This document shows positions 28,406 to 38,206 of a DNA stretch of 64,000 bases, one piece after another. Within the stretch, counting starts at the first letter, position 1; the number at the start of each line of letters is the position of its first letter. Made by a program: the position numbers and the translations under genes. Location: NCBI RefSeq assembly GCF_000685015.1, contig NZ_BAYA01000001.1:434001-498000 (forward strand), read 5' to 3'. The notes under the pieces were generated by a model, which was not told where the DNA came from, did not search any database, and worked only from the letters and a program-made list of their open reading frames with translations. Origin of the DNA: Paraburkholderia bannensis NBRC 103871. Lineage in GTDB: Bacteria > Pseudomonadota > Gammaproteobacteria > Burkholderiales > Burkholderiaceae.

Positions 28406-29446
28406 TTATGCGCCGTTGGGCGACATGACCGGCGCGCGGTCGTAGAAGTAGATGCCGTGCGGCGAGCGGCCCACCGGAATCGTCTTGACGAGCTTCTTCG
28501 TCTGCATGTCGATGAGGCCGATATGCTTGGCGAAGCGGAACGTCACCCACAGCCAGCGCTTGTCGGCGGAGAGTTCCATGTCGTCGGGCCCGGGCATCAG
28601 GCCATTGATCTCGCCGACTTTCTCCAGCGACTCCTCGTCGATGATGCTGATGACGTTCGACACGCGGCTCGACACCAGCACGTGGCGGCCGTCCACCATC
28701 GAGCGGAAGTTATGCGCGGCCTTGCCCACCTGGATCGTCTTGACGATCTTCTGGTTGCGCCAGTCCACCACGGCGACGTAATCCGCGCCCGTCATGCCGA
28801 CGAGCAGGTACTTTTCGCCAGGCGTCATCCACAGCCCCGCCGGCGCCGGGCCAACCTTCATCTTCCAGAGCACTTTCTGCGTGGGCAGGTCGACCGCCGC
28901 GATCTCGCCCGATACCTGCAGCGAGACGAACACGATGTTGTTGTCCTTCGTGAACGCGAGGTGGCTGGGCATGGCCGACAGCGGCAGGCGTTTGGCGACC
29001 GTGAAATTGCCCGCGCCGCCGTAGTGGTAGATATCCAGCCGGTCGAGACGCAGGCCCGTGGTCACGAACCACTTGTTGTCCGGCGAAAAGCCGAGCTGAT
29101 ACGGGTCTTCGATGTTTTCGATCCAGCGCTGCGGCTTGCCGGTTTTAGGGTCGACGAACAGCAGGTTGTTCGACACGGAGTTCGCGACGATCAGCGAGCT
29201 GTTGTCCGGCGTCGGAAAGAGGTGATGCGGCTCCTTGCCCGTGGGCACGGTGCCGACGAGTTCATGCGTCTTGTCGTCGATGAGGCTCAGCGTGGCCTCG
29301 CCCGAGTTGAGCACGATGATGTTGTTCGCGTGCGCGATGCCTGGCATCACCGTGGTGAGCGCGGCGCCGATCAGCGCGGAACACGCAAACATCGCGGCCT
29401 TCTTCGCAAAGCTTGCGGCGGTACGGCGGAATTCGTTTGTACGCAT
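28406..29446 (-). CDS. YncE-like periplasmic beta-propeller protein
   Basis: 346 residues from the ATG at 29446 (AGGGAA about 9 bases upstream). Sec signal peptide with two basic clusters, hydrophobic ACSALIGAALTTVMPG and cleavage at AHA-NN (about residue 40). The rest is seven-bladed propeller repeats of the YVTN type: repeated ..IVLNSGEATLSLID.., ..SSLIVANSVSNNLLFVD.., ..RHVLVSSRVSNVISIID.., ..WVTFRFAKHIGLID... The partner and role are unknown; no cytochrome or quinoprotein motif is present. Upstream of the sterol desaturase gene in a likely two-gene operon. Confidence 0.88.
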   Translation of the reverse strand: MRTNEFRRTAASFAKKAAMFACSALIGAALTTVMPGIAHANNIIVLNSGEATLSLIDDKTHELVGTVPTGKEPHHLFPTPDNSSLIVANSVSNNLLFVDPKTGKPQRWIENIEDPYQLGFSPDNKWFVTTGLRLDRLDIYHYGGAGNFTVAKRLPLSAMPSHLAFTKDNNIVFVSLQVSGEIAAVDLPTQKVLWKMKVGPAPAGLWMTPGEKYLLVGMTGADYVAVVDWRNQKIVKTIQVGKAAHNFRSMVDGRHVLVSSRVSNVISIIDEESLEKVGEINGLMPGPDDMELSADKRWLWVTFRFAKHIGLIDMQTKKLVKTIPVGRSPHGIYFYDRAPVMSPNGA

Positions 29447-29519
29447 GAAAAGTCGTTCCCTGGCAGATCTGTGATTGTAGAACGCTTGCCGCTTCGCAAG
29501 GTTGACGTAGGGCCACTGA

Positions 29520-29552
29520 AATGTGGAAGGGGCGCAACGCGCGCCCCTTTTT
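29520..29552. terminator. Possible terminator after hrpA
   Basis: GGGGCGC-AACGC-GCGCCCC hairpin with five T on the plus-strand side and A-rich sequence on the other. It sits just beyond the hrpA stop. The T-run favours plus-strand termination, so its use by hrpA is uncertain. Confidence 0.4.
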
Positions 29553-29606
29553 CGAACAAATGTTATGGCCCGCAATGCGGGCGCCTCATGCGTCACGAGG
29601 CCAGCA

Positions 29607-32600
29607 TCAACGCTGCATCGACTCCCAGACCTTATGGAGGCGTTTGACCGACACCGGCATCGGCGTGCGCAGTTCCTGCGCAAACAGCGAAATGCGCAAC
29701 TCTTCGAGCAGCCAGCGGAATTCACTCAGGCGCGCGTCGAACACGCCGCCGCGTTGCGAAAGCGCACGCTGATACTGCTGCGCGAGCGGCTGGAATTCGG
29801 CGGCCTGGCGCGCGTCGCGGGACGGATCGGCGCGCAGTTTGTCGATGCGCAGCGCTACGCCCTTGAGGTAACGCGGGAAATGCACCAGCTGTGCATACGG
29901 CGTGTCCAGGACGAAACGCTTGCTGATGAGCGCGTCGACCTGCGCCTGCATATCCGCAGCGGGCGCGCCGAAGGCCTTCGCCTGCACCAGCTTTTTCGCC
30001 AGCGACGCATATTCCGCCAGAATCTGGCCGACGAGGCGCGCGATCTCCTGCGCGAGCAACGAAAGCCGTCCGCGCCCTTCGTCCTTGCGCGCGTGGAAGC
30101 TCGCATCGTCGTCGGGCAGCGGATCCTGCAGGCAGGCGCGGTCGAGCGTCAGTTCGACCAGCTGGTCGCGCAATTCTTCCTGCGTGGCGCGCGCCATGAA
30201 CTGCATCGCCATTTCGCGCAGACCCGGCAGGTTTTTCTCCAGATAGCGGATCGGCTCGCGCAACTGCAGCGCGAACAGACGCCGCAAGCCCGCGCGATGA
30301 ATGCGCGCGGCTTCTTCCGGCGAATCGAACACCTCGACATCGCAATGCGAGCCGCGATCGACCAGCGCCGGATAGCCAAACAGCGTCTGTCCGCCGCGGC
30401 GGATTTCCAGCAGCTCGGGCAGCTTGCCGAAATTCCAGGTCGTGAGGTTCTCGTAAAGCGCGGTCGCGGGTGCGTCGCCGGTCGCGGGCGTGTGCGGCGC
30501 GTTGGCCTTTTTCGGCGCGTTCTGCGCGGGCTTCGCATTGTCCGCTGAAGCCGATGCCGCATCGGCGCTCTCGCCCTGCCGCGTTTCGAGCGCCGCCAGC
30601 GCGGTCGCGCTCGCGAGCTTCTGGAACTCCTGCTGCGCCTGCGGGCCCAGTTCTGCGCGCAACTGCGCGAGATTGCGACCCATCGCGAGCTGGCGCCCGT
30701 GCTCGTCGATCACCTTGAAATTCATGAACAGGTGCGCGGCCAGCGTTTCCAGCTTGAAGTCGGAAGTCTTCAACTGCAGCTGCTTCTGCTCGCGCACATC
30801 GGCGATCAGGCCTTCGACCAGGCCGCCTGCGCCGAAGCGCTCGCCGCCCACGCGATCGGCGAAACCCGCCGCGTATTCGGGCAGCGGCACGCAATGACGG
30901 CGCAGCTTCTGCGGCAGCGACTTCAGCAGCAGTTGCGCCTTCTCTTTGAGCATGCCCGGCACGAGCCATTCGCAGCGCCGCGCATCGACCTGGTTGAGCG
31001 CGTAGAGCGGCACCGCGAGCGTCACGCCGTCACGCGGCGAACCCGGCTCGAAGTGGTAGGTCAGCGCCATCGCCACGCCCGACATCGTCATGCGCTTGGG
31101 GAACAGCTCGGTCGTCACGCCCGCCGCTTCGTGACGCATCAGGTCGTCGCGCGAGAGATACAGCAGGCGCAGCTTGTCCTCGGACTCGCCGCTCTTTTTC
31201 ACCTCGTCGCGATACCAGCGCTCGAACGACGCGCCCGAATAGATGCCGTCGGGAATCGCCTGATCGTAGAAGCCGAAGATCAGCTCGTCGTCGACCAGCA
31301 CGTCCTGGCGGCGCGACTTGTGCTCCAGTTGCTCGATATCGGCAAGCAGCTTGCGGTTGTGCGCGAAGAACGGCAGCTTCGTGTCGAATTCGCCTTCAAC
31401 CAGCGCGCCGCGAATGAACAGCTCGCGCGCACGCGCCGGATCCTGCTTGCCGAACGCCACGCGACGGCGCTGATAGACCGGCAAGCCATACAGCACGCCG
31501 CGCTCGAACGCGCTCACCTGCGCCGCGCGCTTTTCCCAATGCGGCTCGGAAAGCGACTTCTTCAGCAGATGCGCGCCCACTTTTTCGAGCCACTCCGGCT
31601 CGATCTTCGCGATGCAGCGCGCGTAGAGGCGGCTCGTCTCGACGAGTTCGGCGGCCACGACCCAGCGCCCCGCTTTCTTCACGAGCGCCGAACCCGGCCA
31701 CAAATGGAACTTGATGCTGCGCGCGCCGAGGAAATGCGGCTCGTCATCGGCTTTCAGGCCGATATTGCCGAGCAGACCGGTCAGCAGCGCGTGATGAATC
31801 TGCTCGTACGTCGCATCGGATTCGTTGATGCGCCAGCCGTGCTCGCGCACCACCGTCAGCAATTGCGAATGCACGTCGCGCCATTCGCGCAGGCGCAGAT
31901 GCGAGAGGAAATTCGCACGGCACGAATCGACCAGTTGCTTGTTCGACTTCTTGTGCGCGACCGCGTCCTCGAACCACGTCCAGATCTTGAGCCACTGGAG
32001 GAACTCGGAGCGTTCGTCGGCGAAACGGCGATGCGCCTGATCGGCCTGCTCCTGCGCCTCGATCGGCCGGTCGCGCGGATCCTGCACCGACAACGCGCTC
32101 GCGATGACGAGCACTTCCCGCAGCGACTGCTCGTCGCGCGCGGCGAGAATCATGCGGCCCACGCGCGGATCGAGCGGCAGGCGCGAGAGTTCGCGGCCAA
32201 GCGTCGTGAGCGCGTTGTCGTCATCGACGGCGCCCAGTTCGTTGAGCAGCTGATAGCCGTCCGCGATGGCGCGGCCCGGCGGCGGCTCGATGAACGGGAA
32301 CGTTTCGATCGCCGTGAGATGCAGCGACTTCATCCGCAAAATCACGGCCGCCAGCGACGAGCGCAGAATTTCCGGATCGGAAAAACGCGCTCGCGCGATG
32401 AAATCGGACTCTTCGTAGAGGCGAATGCACACGCCATCGGCGACCCGGCCGCAACGGCCCGCGCGCTGGTTCGCGGCGGCCTGCGAGATCGACTCGATCT
32501 GGAGCTGCTCGACCTTGTTGCGATACGAATAGCGCTTCACGCGCGCAAGGCCCGTGTCCACCACGTAGCGGATGCCCGGCACCGTAAGCGAGGTTTCGGC

Positions 32601-34259
32601 CACGTTGGTCGCGAGCACGATGCGGCGCGCGTTCGACGACTTGAACACGCGCTCCTGCTCCTGCGCGGACAGGCGCGCGAACAGCGGCAGGATTTCCGTG
32701 TGCGGCGGATGGTGCTTGCGCAGCGCCTCGGCGGCGTCGCGGATCTCGCGCTCGCCAGGCAGGAACACCAGCACGTCGCCCGAGCCTTCGCGGCAGAGTT
32801 CGTCGACCGCATCGACGATCGCGTCCATCAGGTCGCGGTCTGTGTCCCGTTGCGATTTTTTCGTCGGGGCATTGCCCTGCGCGTTTTTCACCGCCGGGCT
32901 GTCTTCCTGCACGGGGCGATAGCGCACCTCGACCGGATAGAGACGCCCGCTCACCTCGATCACGGGAGCCGGCTTTTCGTCGCTGCCGAAGTGGCGCGCG
33001 AAACGGTCGGCGTCGATGGTCGCGGACGTGACGATCAGCTTCAGATCGGGCCGGCGCGGCAGGATCTCTTTCAGGTAGCCGAGCAGGAAGTCGATGTTGA
33101 GACTGCGCTCGTGCGCCTCGTCGATGATGATCGTGTCGTAGGCCTTGAGCAGCGGATCGGTCTGCGTCTCCGCAAGCAGAATGCCGTCCGTCATCAGCTT
33201 GACCGACGCGCCAGGCGACAGATTGTCGGTAAAGCGCACCTTGTAGCCGACCACTTCGCCAAACGGCGTGCCGAGTTCTTCGGCAATGCGTCGCCCGGTC
33301 GCCGAGGCCGCGATCCGGCGCGGCTGCGTATGGCCGATCAGCCCGCTGCCGCCCGCACCGAGGCCGCGCCCGAGCGAGAGCGCGATCTTCGGCAACTGCG
33401 TGGTCTTGCCCGAGCCGGTTTCGCCGCTGACGATCACGACCTGGTTGTTCGCAATCGCACGCGCGATTTCCTCGCGGCGGCCGGAAACCGGCAGCGCCTC
33501 GGGAAAGGTGATCGGCGGAATCGGGTTGGGCGTGACCGGTGCGCGGGGCGCACGCGGGGCGCGAGGTTCGCGAGGTTCGCGAGATTCGCGGGGTTCGCGC
33601 TCCTGGCGCGGTGCGCGTTGCGGCTGGTCGCCGCTCGCCTGAGCCGCGGACTTTTCCACGCGCGGCGGTCGATCCGGTTGCGGCTTCGCAGGGCGCGGCG
33701 GATTCGATCGCGCTTGTCTGGGTTGCTGCTGTTGCGGCTGTTGCTGTGCCTGCCGCGGCGGCTGCACACGCGGTTGCGCACTGCGCGCCGGTTGCTGCTG
33801 CGCGCCTTGCTGGACGACTGCGTCCTGCGTCTTCTGGCGCTGTTGCGGCGCTTTTTGCACTTCGCTTACACGCGGCTCGTCGCGCGATTCGTGACGAACC
33901 TGCGCTTGCGGCGCGGGCTTCGCTTCAGCGCGCGCGTCGACGCGCGCTTCGGTTTTCGGCGTTTGCGGCCGCTGCGCCTGCTGCGGCTGAGCAGCCTTTT
34001 CCGGCTGCTGGTGCGGCTGCTGATGCGCCGGCGTCTGCGTGGCCTGCGCCGGCGTGGCGGCGCGCTTGTCCTGCACGCGCGCGCCGCCGAGCGCACCGCC
34101 TTTCATCAGCGCGGCCAGGCGATCCGTCGACGCGAGATTCTGCCCGTCGCCATACTTTTGCGACGCGCGCTTTTCCTGCGCGCCGCCGTGCGCCGCGTCT
34201 TTCCCGGCGGAGGTGTTGCTGCCCTGCGCCGAGGCAGGTCTTTTGGGTACATTCGACAT
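29607..34259 (-). CDS. hrpA: ATP-dependent RNA helicase HrpA (DEAH box)
   Basis: 1550 residues against about 1300 in E. coli. The extra length is an N-terminal tail (1-245) rich in Gln, Pro, Arg and Ala, predicted disordered, ending in EPR/APR repeats (218-240). Helicase core: Walker A GETGSGKT (279-286), IIIDEAHERS near 378, SATID motif III, QRAGRCGR motif VI. Then the HA2/winged-helix region, OB fold and the HrpA-specific C-terminal domain (DUF3418 type). HrpA resolves stalled or collided ribosomes. The start at 34259 is 23 bases from the divergent argA start. Confidence 0.95.
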   Translation of the reverse strand: MSNVPKRPASAQGSNTSAGKDAAHGGAQEKRASQKYGDGQNLASTDRLAALMKGGALGGARVQDKRAATPAQATQTPAHQQPHQQPEKAAQPQQAQRPQTPKTEARVDARAEAKPAPQAQVRHESRDEPRVSEVQKAPQQRQKTQDAVVQQGAQQQPARSAQPRVQPPRQAQQQPQQQQPRQARSNPPRPAKPQPDRPPRVEKSAAQASGDQPQRAPRQEREPRESREPREPRAPRAPRAPVTPNPIPPITFPEALPVSGRREEIARAIANNQVVIVSGETGSGKTTQLPKIALSLGRGLGAGGSGLIGHTQPRRIAASATGRRIAEELGTPFGEVVGYKVRFTDNLSPGASVKLMTDGILLAETQTDPLLKAYDTIIIDEAHERSLNIDFLLGYLKEILPRRPDLKLIVTSATIDADRFARHFGSDEKPAPVIEVSGRLYPVEVRYRPVQEDSPAVKNAQGNAPTKKSQRDTDRDLMDAIVDAVDELCREGSGDVLVFLPGEREIRDAAEALRKHHPPHTEILPLFARLSAQEQERVFKSSNARRIVLATNVAETSLTVPGIRYVVDTGLARVKRYSYRNKVEQLQIESISQAAANQRAGRCGRVADGVCIRLYEESDFIARARFSDPEILRSSLAAVILRMKSLHLTAIETFPFIEPPPGRAIADGYQLLNELGAVDDDNALTTLGRELSRLPLDPRVGRMILAARDEQSLREVLVIASALSVQDPRDRPIEAQEQADQAHRRFADERSEFLQWLKIWTWFEDAVAHKKSNKQLVDSCRANFLSHLRLREWRDVHSQLLTVVREHGWRINESDATYEQIHHALLTGLLGNIGLKADDEPHFLGARSIKFHLWPGSALVKKAGRWVVAAELVETSRLYARCIAKIEPEWLEKVGAHLLKKSLSEPHWEKRAAQVSAFERGVLYGLPVYQRRRVAFGKQDPARARELFIRGALVEGEFDTKLPFFAHNRKLLADIEQLEHKSRRQDVLVDDELIFGFYDQAIPDGIYSGASFERWYRDEVKKSGESEDKLRLLYLSRDDLMRHEAAGVTTELFPKRMTMSGVAMALTYHFEPGSPRDGVTLAVPLYALNQVDARRCEWLVPGMLKEKAQLLLKSLPQKLRRHCVPLPEYAAGFADRVGGERFGAGGLVEGLIADVREQKQLQLKTSDFKLETLAAHLFMNFKVIDEHGRQLAMGRNLAQLRAELGPQAQQEFQKLASATALAALETRQGESADAASASADNAKPAQNAPKKANAPHTPATGDAPATALYENLTTWNFGKLPELLEIRRGGQTLFGYPALVDRGSHCDVEVFDSPEEAARIHRAGLRRLFALQLREPIRYLEKNLPGLREMAMQFMARATQEELRDQLVELTLDRACLQDPLPDDDASFHARKDEGRGRLSLLAQEIARLVGQILAEYASLAKKLVQAKAFGAPAADMQAQVDALISKRFVLDTPYAQLVHFPRYLKGVALRIDKLRADPSRDARQAAEFQPLAQQYQRALSQRGGVFDARLSEFRWLLEELRISLFAQELRTPMPVSVKRLHKVWESMQR

Positions 34260-34267
34260 GGGGGCGC

Positions 34268-34275
34268 ATTATAAT
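34268..34275. promoter_or_regulatory. Shared bidirectional -10 element for hrpA and argA
   Basis: ATTATAAT gives a perfect TATAAT on each strand (plus 34270-34275; minus 34273-34268). In each direction the expected transcription start falls at or within two bases of the start codon, so both mRNAs would be leaderless or nearly so. -35 elements are poor. Confidence 0.45.
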
Positions 34276-34282
34276 CCCGGGC

Positions 34283-35686
34283 ATGAATTCCCAAACCGAC
34301 CTCGTCCCCGCCACCGCGAATGCGCCGGCTTCCGCCGCCGCCGCGGAATCCGCTTCTGAGCTAGCTGCCCAGCAGGCCGCGCAGCACGCGCAATTCGTCG
34401 ACTGGATGCGATCGGTCGCGCCCTACATCCACGCATTTCAGGGCAAGACCTTCGTCGTCGGTTTCGGCGGCGAGGTGGTGCACCAGAACCTGCTCAACGC
34501 GCTCGTCGCCGACATCGCGCTGTTGCAGGCCATGGGCATCCAGATCGTGCTGGTGCATGGTTCGCGCCCGCAGGTCGAAGAACAGATGAGCCTGCATGGC
34601 GTCGAATCCGAGTTCTCGCACGGCATGCGCATCACCAATGCCCGTGCGCTCGAATCGGCGAAAGAAGCCGCCGGCGAAGTGCGTCTCGACATCGAAGCCG
34701 CGATCAGCCAGGGCCTGCCGAACACGCCGATGGCGCACGCGCACATCAGCGTCGTGTCCGGCAACTTCGTGACGGCGCGCCCGGTCGGCATTCTCGACGG
34801 CGTGGATTTCCAGCACACGGGCGTCGTGCGCAAGATCGACGCCGATTCGATCCGCCATTCGCTCGCGAGCCGCAAGCTCGTGCTGCTCTCGCCGCTGGGT
34901 TTCTCGCCCACGGGCGAAGCCTTCAATCTGTCGATGGAAGACGTGGCGTCGGCGGCGGCTATTGCACTGCGCGCCGACAAGATCGTGTTCCTCACGGAAA
35001 CGCAGGGTCTGATCGGCGAGGAAGGCGAGCTGATCCGCGAAATGTCGCTCGACGACGCCTACAAGCTGCAGGAAAGCGGCACGGTGCTGGGCGACGCCGG
35101 TTTCTACCTGAAGCATTCGATTCGCGCGTGCCGTGGCGGCGTAGGCCGTGCGCACATCATTCCTTACGTGCTCGACGGCGGCCTGCTGCTCGAACTGTTC
35201 CTGCACGACGGCGTGGGCACCATGATCTCGTACGAGAACCTGGAAAGCCTGCGTGAAGCAACGCCCGACGACGTCGGCGGCATCCTGACGTTGATCGAGC
35301 CGCTCGAAACCGACGGTACGCTGGTGCGCCGTGGTCGTCACCAGATCGAGCGCGACATCGACCATTTCTCGGTGATCGAGCACGATGGCGTGCTGTTCGG
35401 CTGCGCGGCGCTCTACGCGTACTCGCAGGAACGCATCGGCGAAATGGCCTGCCTGACCGTTTCGCCCGAAGCGCAAGGCTCCGGCGACGGCGAGCGCCTG
35501 TTGCGCCGTATCGAGCAGCGCGCCCGCGCGCGTGGCCTCACGCGCATTTTCGTGCTCACCACGCGCACTGAACACTGGTTCCTCAAGCGCGGCTTCGTCA
35601 AGGCCACGGTCGACGACCTGCCCGAAGACCGCCGCCGCCTCTATAACTGGCAGCGCAAATCGCTCGTGCTGATGAAACAGCTCTGA
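34283..35686 (+). CDS. argA: Amino-acid N-acetyltransferase (N-acetylglutamate synthase)
   Basis: 467 residues; first step of arginine synthesis, acetyl-CoA plus glutamate. The ATG at 34283 is chosen because family similarity begins soon after (FVDWMRSVAPYIHAFQGKTFVVGFGGE). Residues 45-300 form the amino-acid-kinase-like domain (LVHGSRPQVEEQM, arginine feedback site). Residues 320-460 form the GNAT domain with RIGEMACLTVSPEAQGSGDGERLL (acetyl-CoA loop) and LTTRTEHWFLKRGF. Preceded by an Ala-rich 35-residue N-terminal tail. No Shine-Dalgarno is visible, in line with a leaderless message. Confidence 0.95.
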   Translation: MNSQTDLVPATANAPASAAAAESASELAAQQAAQHAQFVDWMRSVAPYIHAFQGKTFVVGFGGEVVHQNLLNALVADIALLQAMGIQIVLVHGSRPQVEEQMSLHGVESEFSHGMRITNARALESAKEAAGEVRLDIEAAISQGLPNTPMAHAHISVVSGNFVTARPVGILDGVDFQHTGVVRKIDADSIRHSLASRKLVLLSPLGFSPTGEAFNLSMEDVASAAAIALRADKIVFLTETQGLIGEEGELIREMSLDDAYKLQESGTVLGDAGFYLKHSIRACRGGVGRAHIIPYVLDGGLLLELFLHDGVGTMISYENLESLREATPDDVGGILTLIEPLETDGTLVRRGRHQIERDIDHFSVIEHDGVLFGCAALYAYSQERIGEMACLTVSPEAQGSGDGERLLRRIEQRARARGLTRIFVLTTRTEHWFLKRGFVKATVDDLPEDRRRLYNWQRKSLVLMKQL

Positions 35687-35728
35687 GCAGCGCCGCAACC
35701 CACACATACGACTTAGGAGAAGCACAGC

Positions 35729-36004
35729 ATGTCCCGTATGATCCAATGCGCGAAGCTCGGCAAGGAAGCCGAAGGTCTCGATTTCCCGCCGCTGCCGGGC
35801 GAACTCGGCAAGCGCATCTATGAAAGCGTCTCGAAGGAAGCGTGGCAAGGCTGGCTCAAGCAGCAGACCATGCTCATCAACGAGAACCGCCTGAACATGG
35901 CCGACCCGCGTGCGCGCCAATACCTGATGAAGCAGACCGAAAAGTACTTCTTCGGCGACGGCGCCGATCAGGCCTCGGGCTACGTGCCGCCGACCCAGGG
36001 CTAA
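35729..36004 (+). CDS. yggX: Probable Fe(2+)-trafficking / oxidative-damage protection protein YggX
   Basis: 91 residues, AGGAG 11 bases upstream. Starts [21 protein letters not shown] with the family's conserved Cys7, then [30 protein letters not shown]. It protects iron-sulfur clusters and may carry iron. It follows argA by 42 bases and shares a terminator, so the two are co-transcribed. Confidence 0.95.
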   Translation: MSRMIQCAKLGKEAEGLDFPPLPGELGKRIYESVSKEAWQGWLKQQTMLINENRLNMADPRARQYLMKQTEKYFFGDGADQASGYVPPTQG

Positions 36005-36655
36005 GCCCCGCGCAGCGCGCGCGACACGATCTGTCCCCTGACAGAATCGCGGCCCGCGATACTGCTAAAGCACTGCAAAAACCGCGCCCCCGAGCGCGGT
36101 TTTTTTATGCGCTCCATGCGTTTTCACGCCCCGTCCCAGGGTTCGCCCGAATCGCCGCTATCCCTTGCCCCGTAAGGCCTGGCGGGGGCCCACCGGAACC
36201 CCGAGGATGCCCCGGTTTGCACGATCTTCAGTTATCGTGCTATCATGTCGCTTCTTTCAACAGGCATTAGCCATCAATTGCATTCAGGCCGGCACCCAAA
36301 ACCGCCTTCAACCTGAGTGTTTTCATACAAAAAGAACGATCCGCCACACGGACATTCTTTTTCGTTTCAGCGACGCTTCACCGGGCACCCTCGTGCTGGT
36401 CCAGCGTCACATGTGCCCTGCCCCCCAACAAGGCCACGCAGGCGCAACGCATACGCACAATTTGATCGAGTGTCGTTTCGCGACATTCAGCATGCCTCTC
36501 GCGCACCGCCTGCACCCAACAACGTTGCAGCCGGTCAGGACGTCTCTTTTTGCGGCGTTCACGCGCGTCCCGCAGCCATCCCTGGCCGCTATCGCGAAAC
36601 GGCACTCTCCGGCAACCGTGGCGAGCTCATCGAGAGTTCGTCGCAGTCATTGGAG
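36005..36655. other. Intergenic region upstream of the MFS transporter; terminator, no gene
   Basis: 651 bases. It begins with the argA-yggX terminator. The rest has no frame with a ribosome site or protein-like composition. Its length suggests a long leader or distal control sites for the transporter gene, but no specific motif is visible. Confidence 0.55.
36077..36106 (+). terminator. Terminator of argA-yggX
   Basis: Stem ACCGCGC/GCGCGGT (36081-36087 and 36094-36100), extended by A-T pairs, with seven T after it. Confidence 0.85.
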
Positions 36656-38119
36656 ATGCAGACCTTGACCGCTTCCACTTCCGGCTCGTCGGCCCAATCC
36701 GACCTGACACTCGACGACATCACGATCGTCGACAAAAGCCTCCTCAAACGCGCCGTCGGCGCCATGGCGCTCGGTAACGCCATGGAATGGTTCGACTTCG
36801 GCGTGTACAGCTACATCGCCGTCACGCTCGGCCAGGTGTTCTTCCCGTCGAGCAGCCCGTCGGCCCAGCTCATCGCCACCTTCGGCACCTTCGCGGCCGC
36901 CTTCCTCGTGCGTCCGATCGGCGGCATGGTGTTCGGCCCGCTCGGCGACAAGATCGGCCGCCAGCGCGTGCTCGCGATGACGATGATCATGATGGCCTGC
37001 GGCACCTTCGCCATCGGCCTGATTCCGTCGTATCACTCGATCGGCATTGCCGCGCCCATCCTGCTGCTGCTCGCGCGTCTGGTGCAGGGCTTTTCGACCG
37101 GCGGCGAGTACGGCGGCGCAGCCACGTTCATCGCTGAATTCGCGACCGACAAGCGCCGCGGCTTCATGGGCAGCTTCCTGGAGATCGGCACGCTGGTCGG
37201 TTATGTGTTCGGCGCAGGCACGGTCGCGGTGCTGACCTCGCTGCTCTCGCATCAGCAACTGCTCGACTGGGGCTGGCGCGTGCCGTTCATGATCGCGGGG
37301 CCGCTGGGCATCGTGGGCCTGTACATCCGCATGAAGCTCGAAGAAACGCCGGCGTTCAAGAAGGAAGCCGAACTGCGCGAAGCCGAAGAAGTCGCGCGTC
37401 CGAAGCTCACGCTCGGCACGCTGCTCACGCAGCATCTGCGCCCCTTCCTGCTGTGCGTGGGTCTCGTGCTGATTTTCAACGTGACCGACTACATGGCGCT
37501 GTCGTACCTGCCGAGCTACCTGTCGGCGACGCTGCACTTCAACGAAACGCATGGTCTCTTCATCGTGCTCGCCGTGATGGTGCTGATGGTGCCGATGACG
37601 CTGGCGTTCGGCCACCTGTCGGATGCGATCGGCCGCAAGCCGGTGATGCTCGCGGGCTGCGTGGGCCTGATCGTGCTGGCGATTCCGTCGCTCACGCTGA
37701 TCCAGACGGGTGCGCTCGTGCCGGTGTTCCTCGGCCTGCTGATCCTGGGCGCGCTGCTGTCGTGCTTCACGGGCGTGATGCCCTCGGCGCTGCCCGCGCT
37801 GTTCCCGACCGCGATCCGCTACGGCGCGCTCGCCATCGGCTTCAACGTGTCGGTTTCGCTGTTCGGCGGCACGACGCCGCTGGTCGCCGCCTGGCTCGTC
37901 GAGCACACGCAGAACCTCATGATGCCCGCGTACTACCTGATGGGCGCCGCAGTGGTCGGTATCGTCTCGGTGCTGGCGCTGCACGAAACGGCGCGCCGTC
38001 CGCTGCCGGGTTCGGCGCCCAGCGTGAGCACCAAGGCCGAAGCGCATGCAGTCCTGCGCGGCGTGCGTCTTGCCCGCGAGATGGACGACGACTACGCGGC
38101 GATGCCCGCACGCGTCTAA
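36656..38119 (+). CDS. MFS transporter, ProP-like metabolite:H+ symporter
   Basis: 487 residues, 12 predicted membrane segments. The ATG at 36656 has GGAG next to it. MHS-subfamily signatures: GNAMEWFDFGVYSY in TM1, GDKIGRQRVLAMTM (motif A) after TM2, RLVQGFSTGGEYGGAATFIAEFA in TM4-5 and GHLSDAIGRKPVM after TM8. This is the group of ProP (proline/betaine), KgtP and ShiA. The C-terminal tail is about 45 residues and lacks an obvious coiled coil like that of E. coli ProP, so osmosensing is not assured and the substrate is open. Confidence 0.9.
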   Translation: MQTLTASTSGSSAQSDLTLDDITIVDKSLLKRAVGAMALGNAMEWFDFGVYSYIAVTLGQVFFPSSSPSAQLIATFGTFAAAFLVRPIGGMVFGPLGDKIGRQRVLAMTMIMMACGTFAIGLIPSYHSIGIAAPILLLLARLVQGFSTGGEYGGAATFIAEFATDKRRGFMGSFLEIGTLVGYVFGAGTVAVLTSLLSHQQLLDWGWRVPFMIAGPLGIVGLYIRMKLEETPAFKKEAELREAEEVARPKLTLGTLLTQHLRPFLLCVGLVLIFNVTDYMALSYLPSYLSATLHFNETHGLFIVLAVMVLMVPMTLAFGHLSDAIGRKPVMLAGCVGLIVLAIPSLTLIQTGALVPVFLGLLILGALLSCFTGVMPSALPALFPTAIRYGALAIGFNVSVSLFGGTTPLVAAWLVEHTQNLMMPAYYLMGAAVVGIVSVLALHETARRPLPGSAPSVSTKAEAHAVLRGVRLAREMDDDYAAMPARV

Positions 38120-38160
38120 CACCATCGCAGAGCCAATCGTTTCCGAAAGGAAAGAATTGA

Positions 38161-38189
38161 AAAAGGCCAGCTTCGTGCTGGCCTTTTTT
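38161..38189. terminator. Bidirectional terminator between MFS gene and phosphodiesterase gene
   Basis: 11-bp stem AAAAGGCCAGC/GCTGGCCTTTT (38161-38171 and 38177-38187) with a 5-nt loop. T-runs form on both strands, serving the two convergent genes. Confidence 0.85.
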
Positions 38190-38206
38190 GCGTTTGTGCG
38201 ACCCGT

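Noticed and set aside
30699-34274. 1191-codon open frame opposite hrpA
   Set aside because: Length is due to high-GC codon bias; the protein is a His/Arg/Leu shadow with no family features, while hrpA on the other strand is certain.
36656-38119. Firm assignment as ProP
   Set aside because: Family features fit the whole MHS group; the osmosensory C-terminal coiled coil of ProP is not evident.
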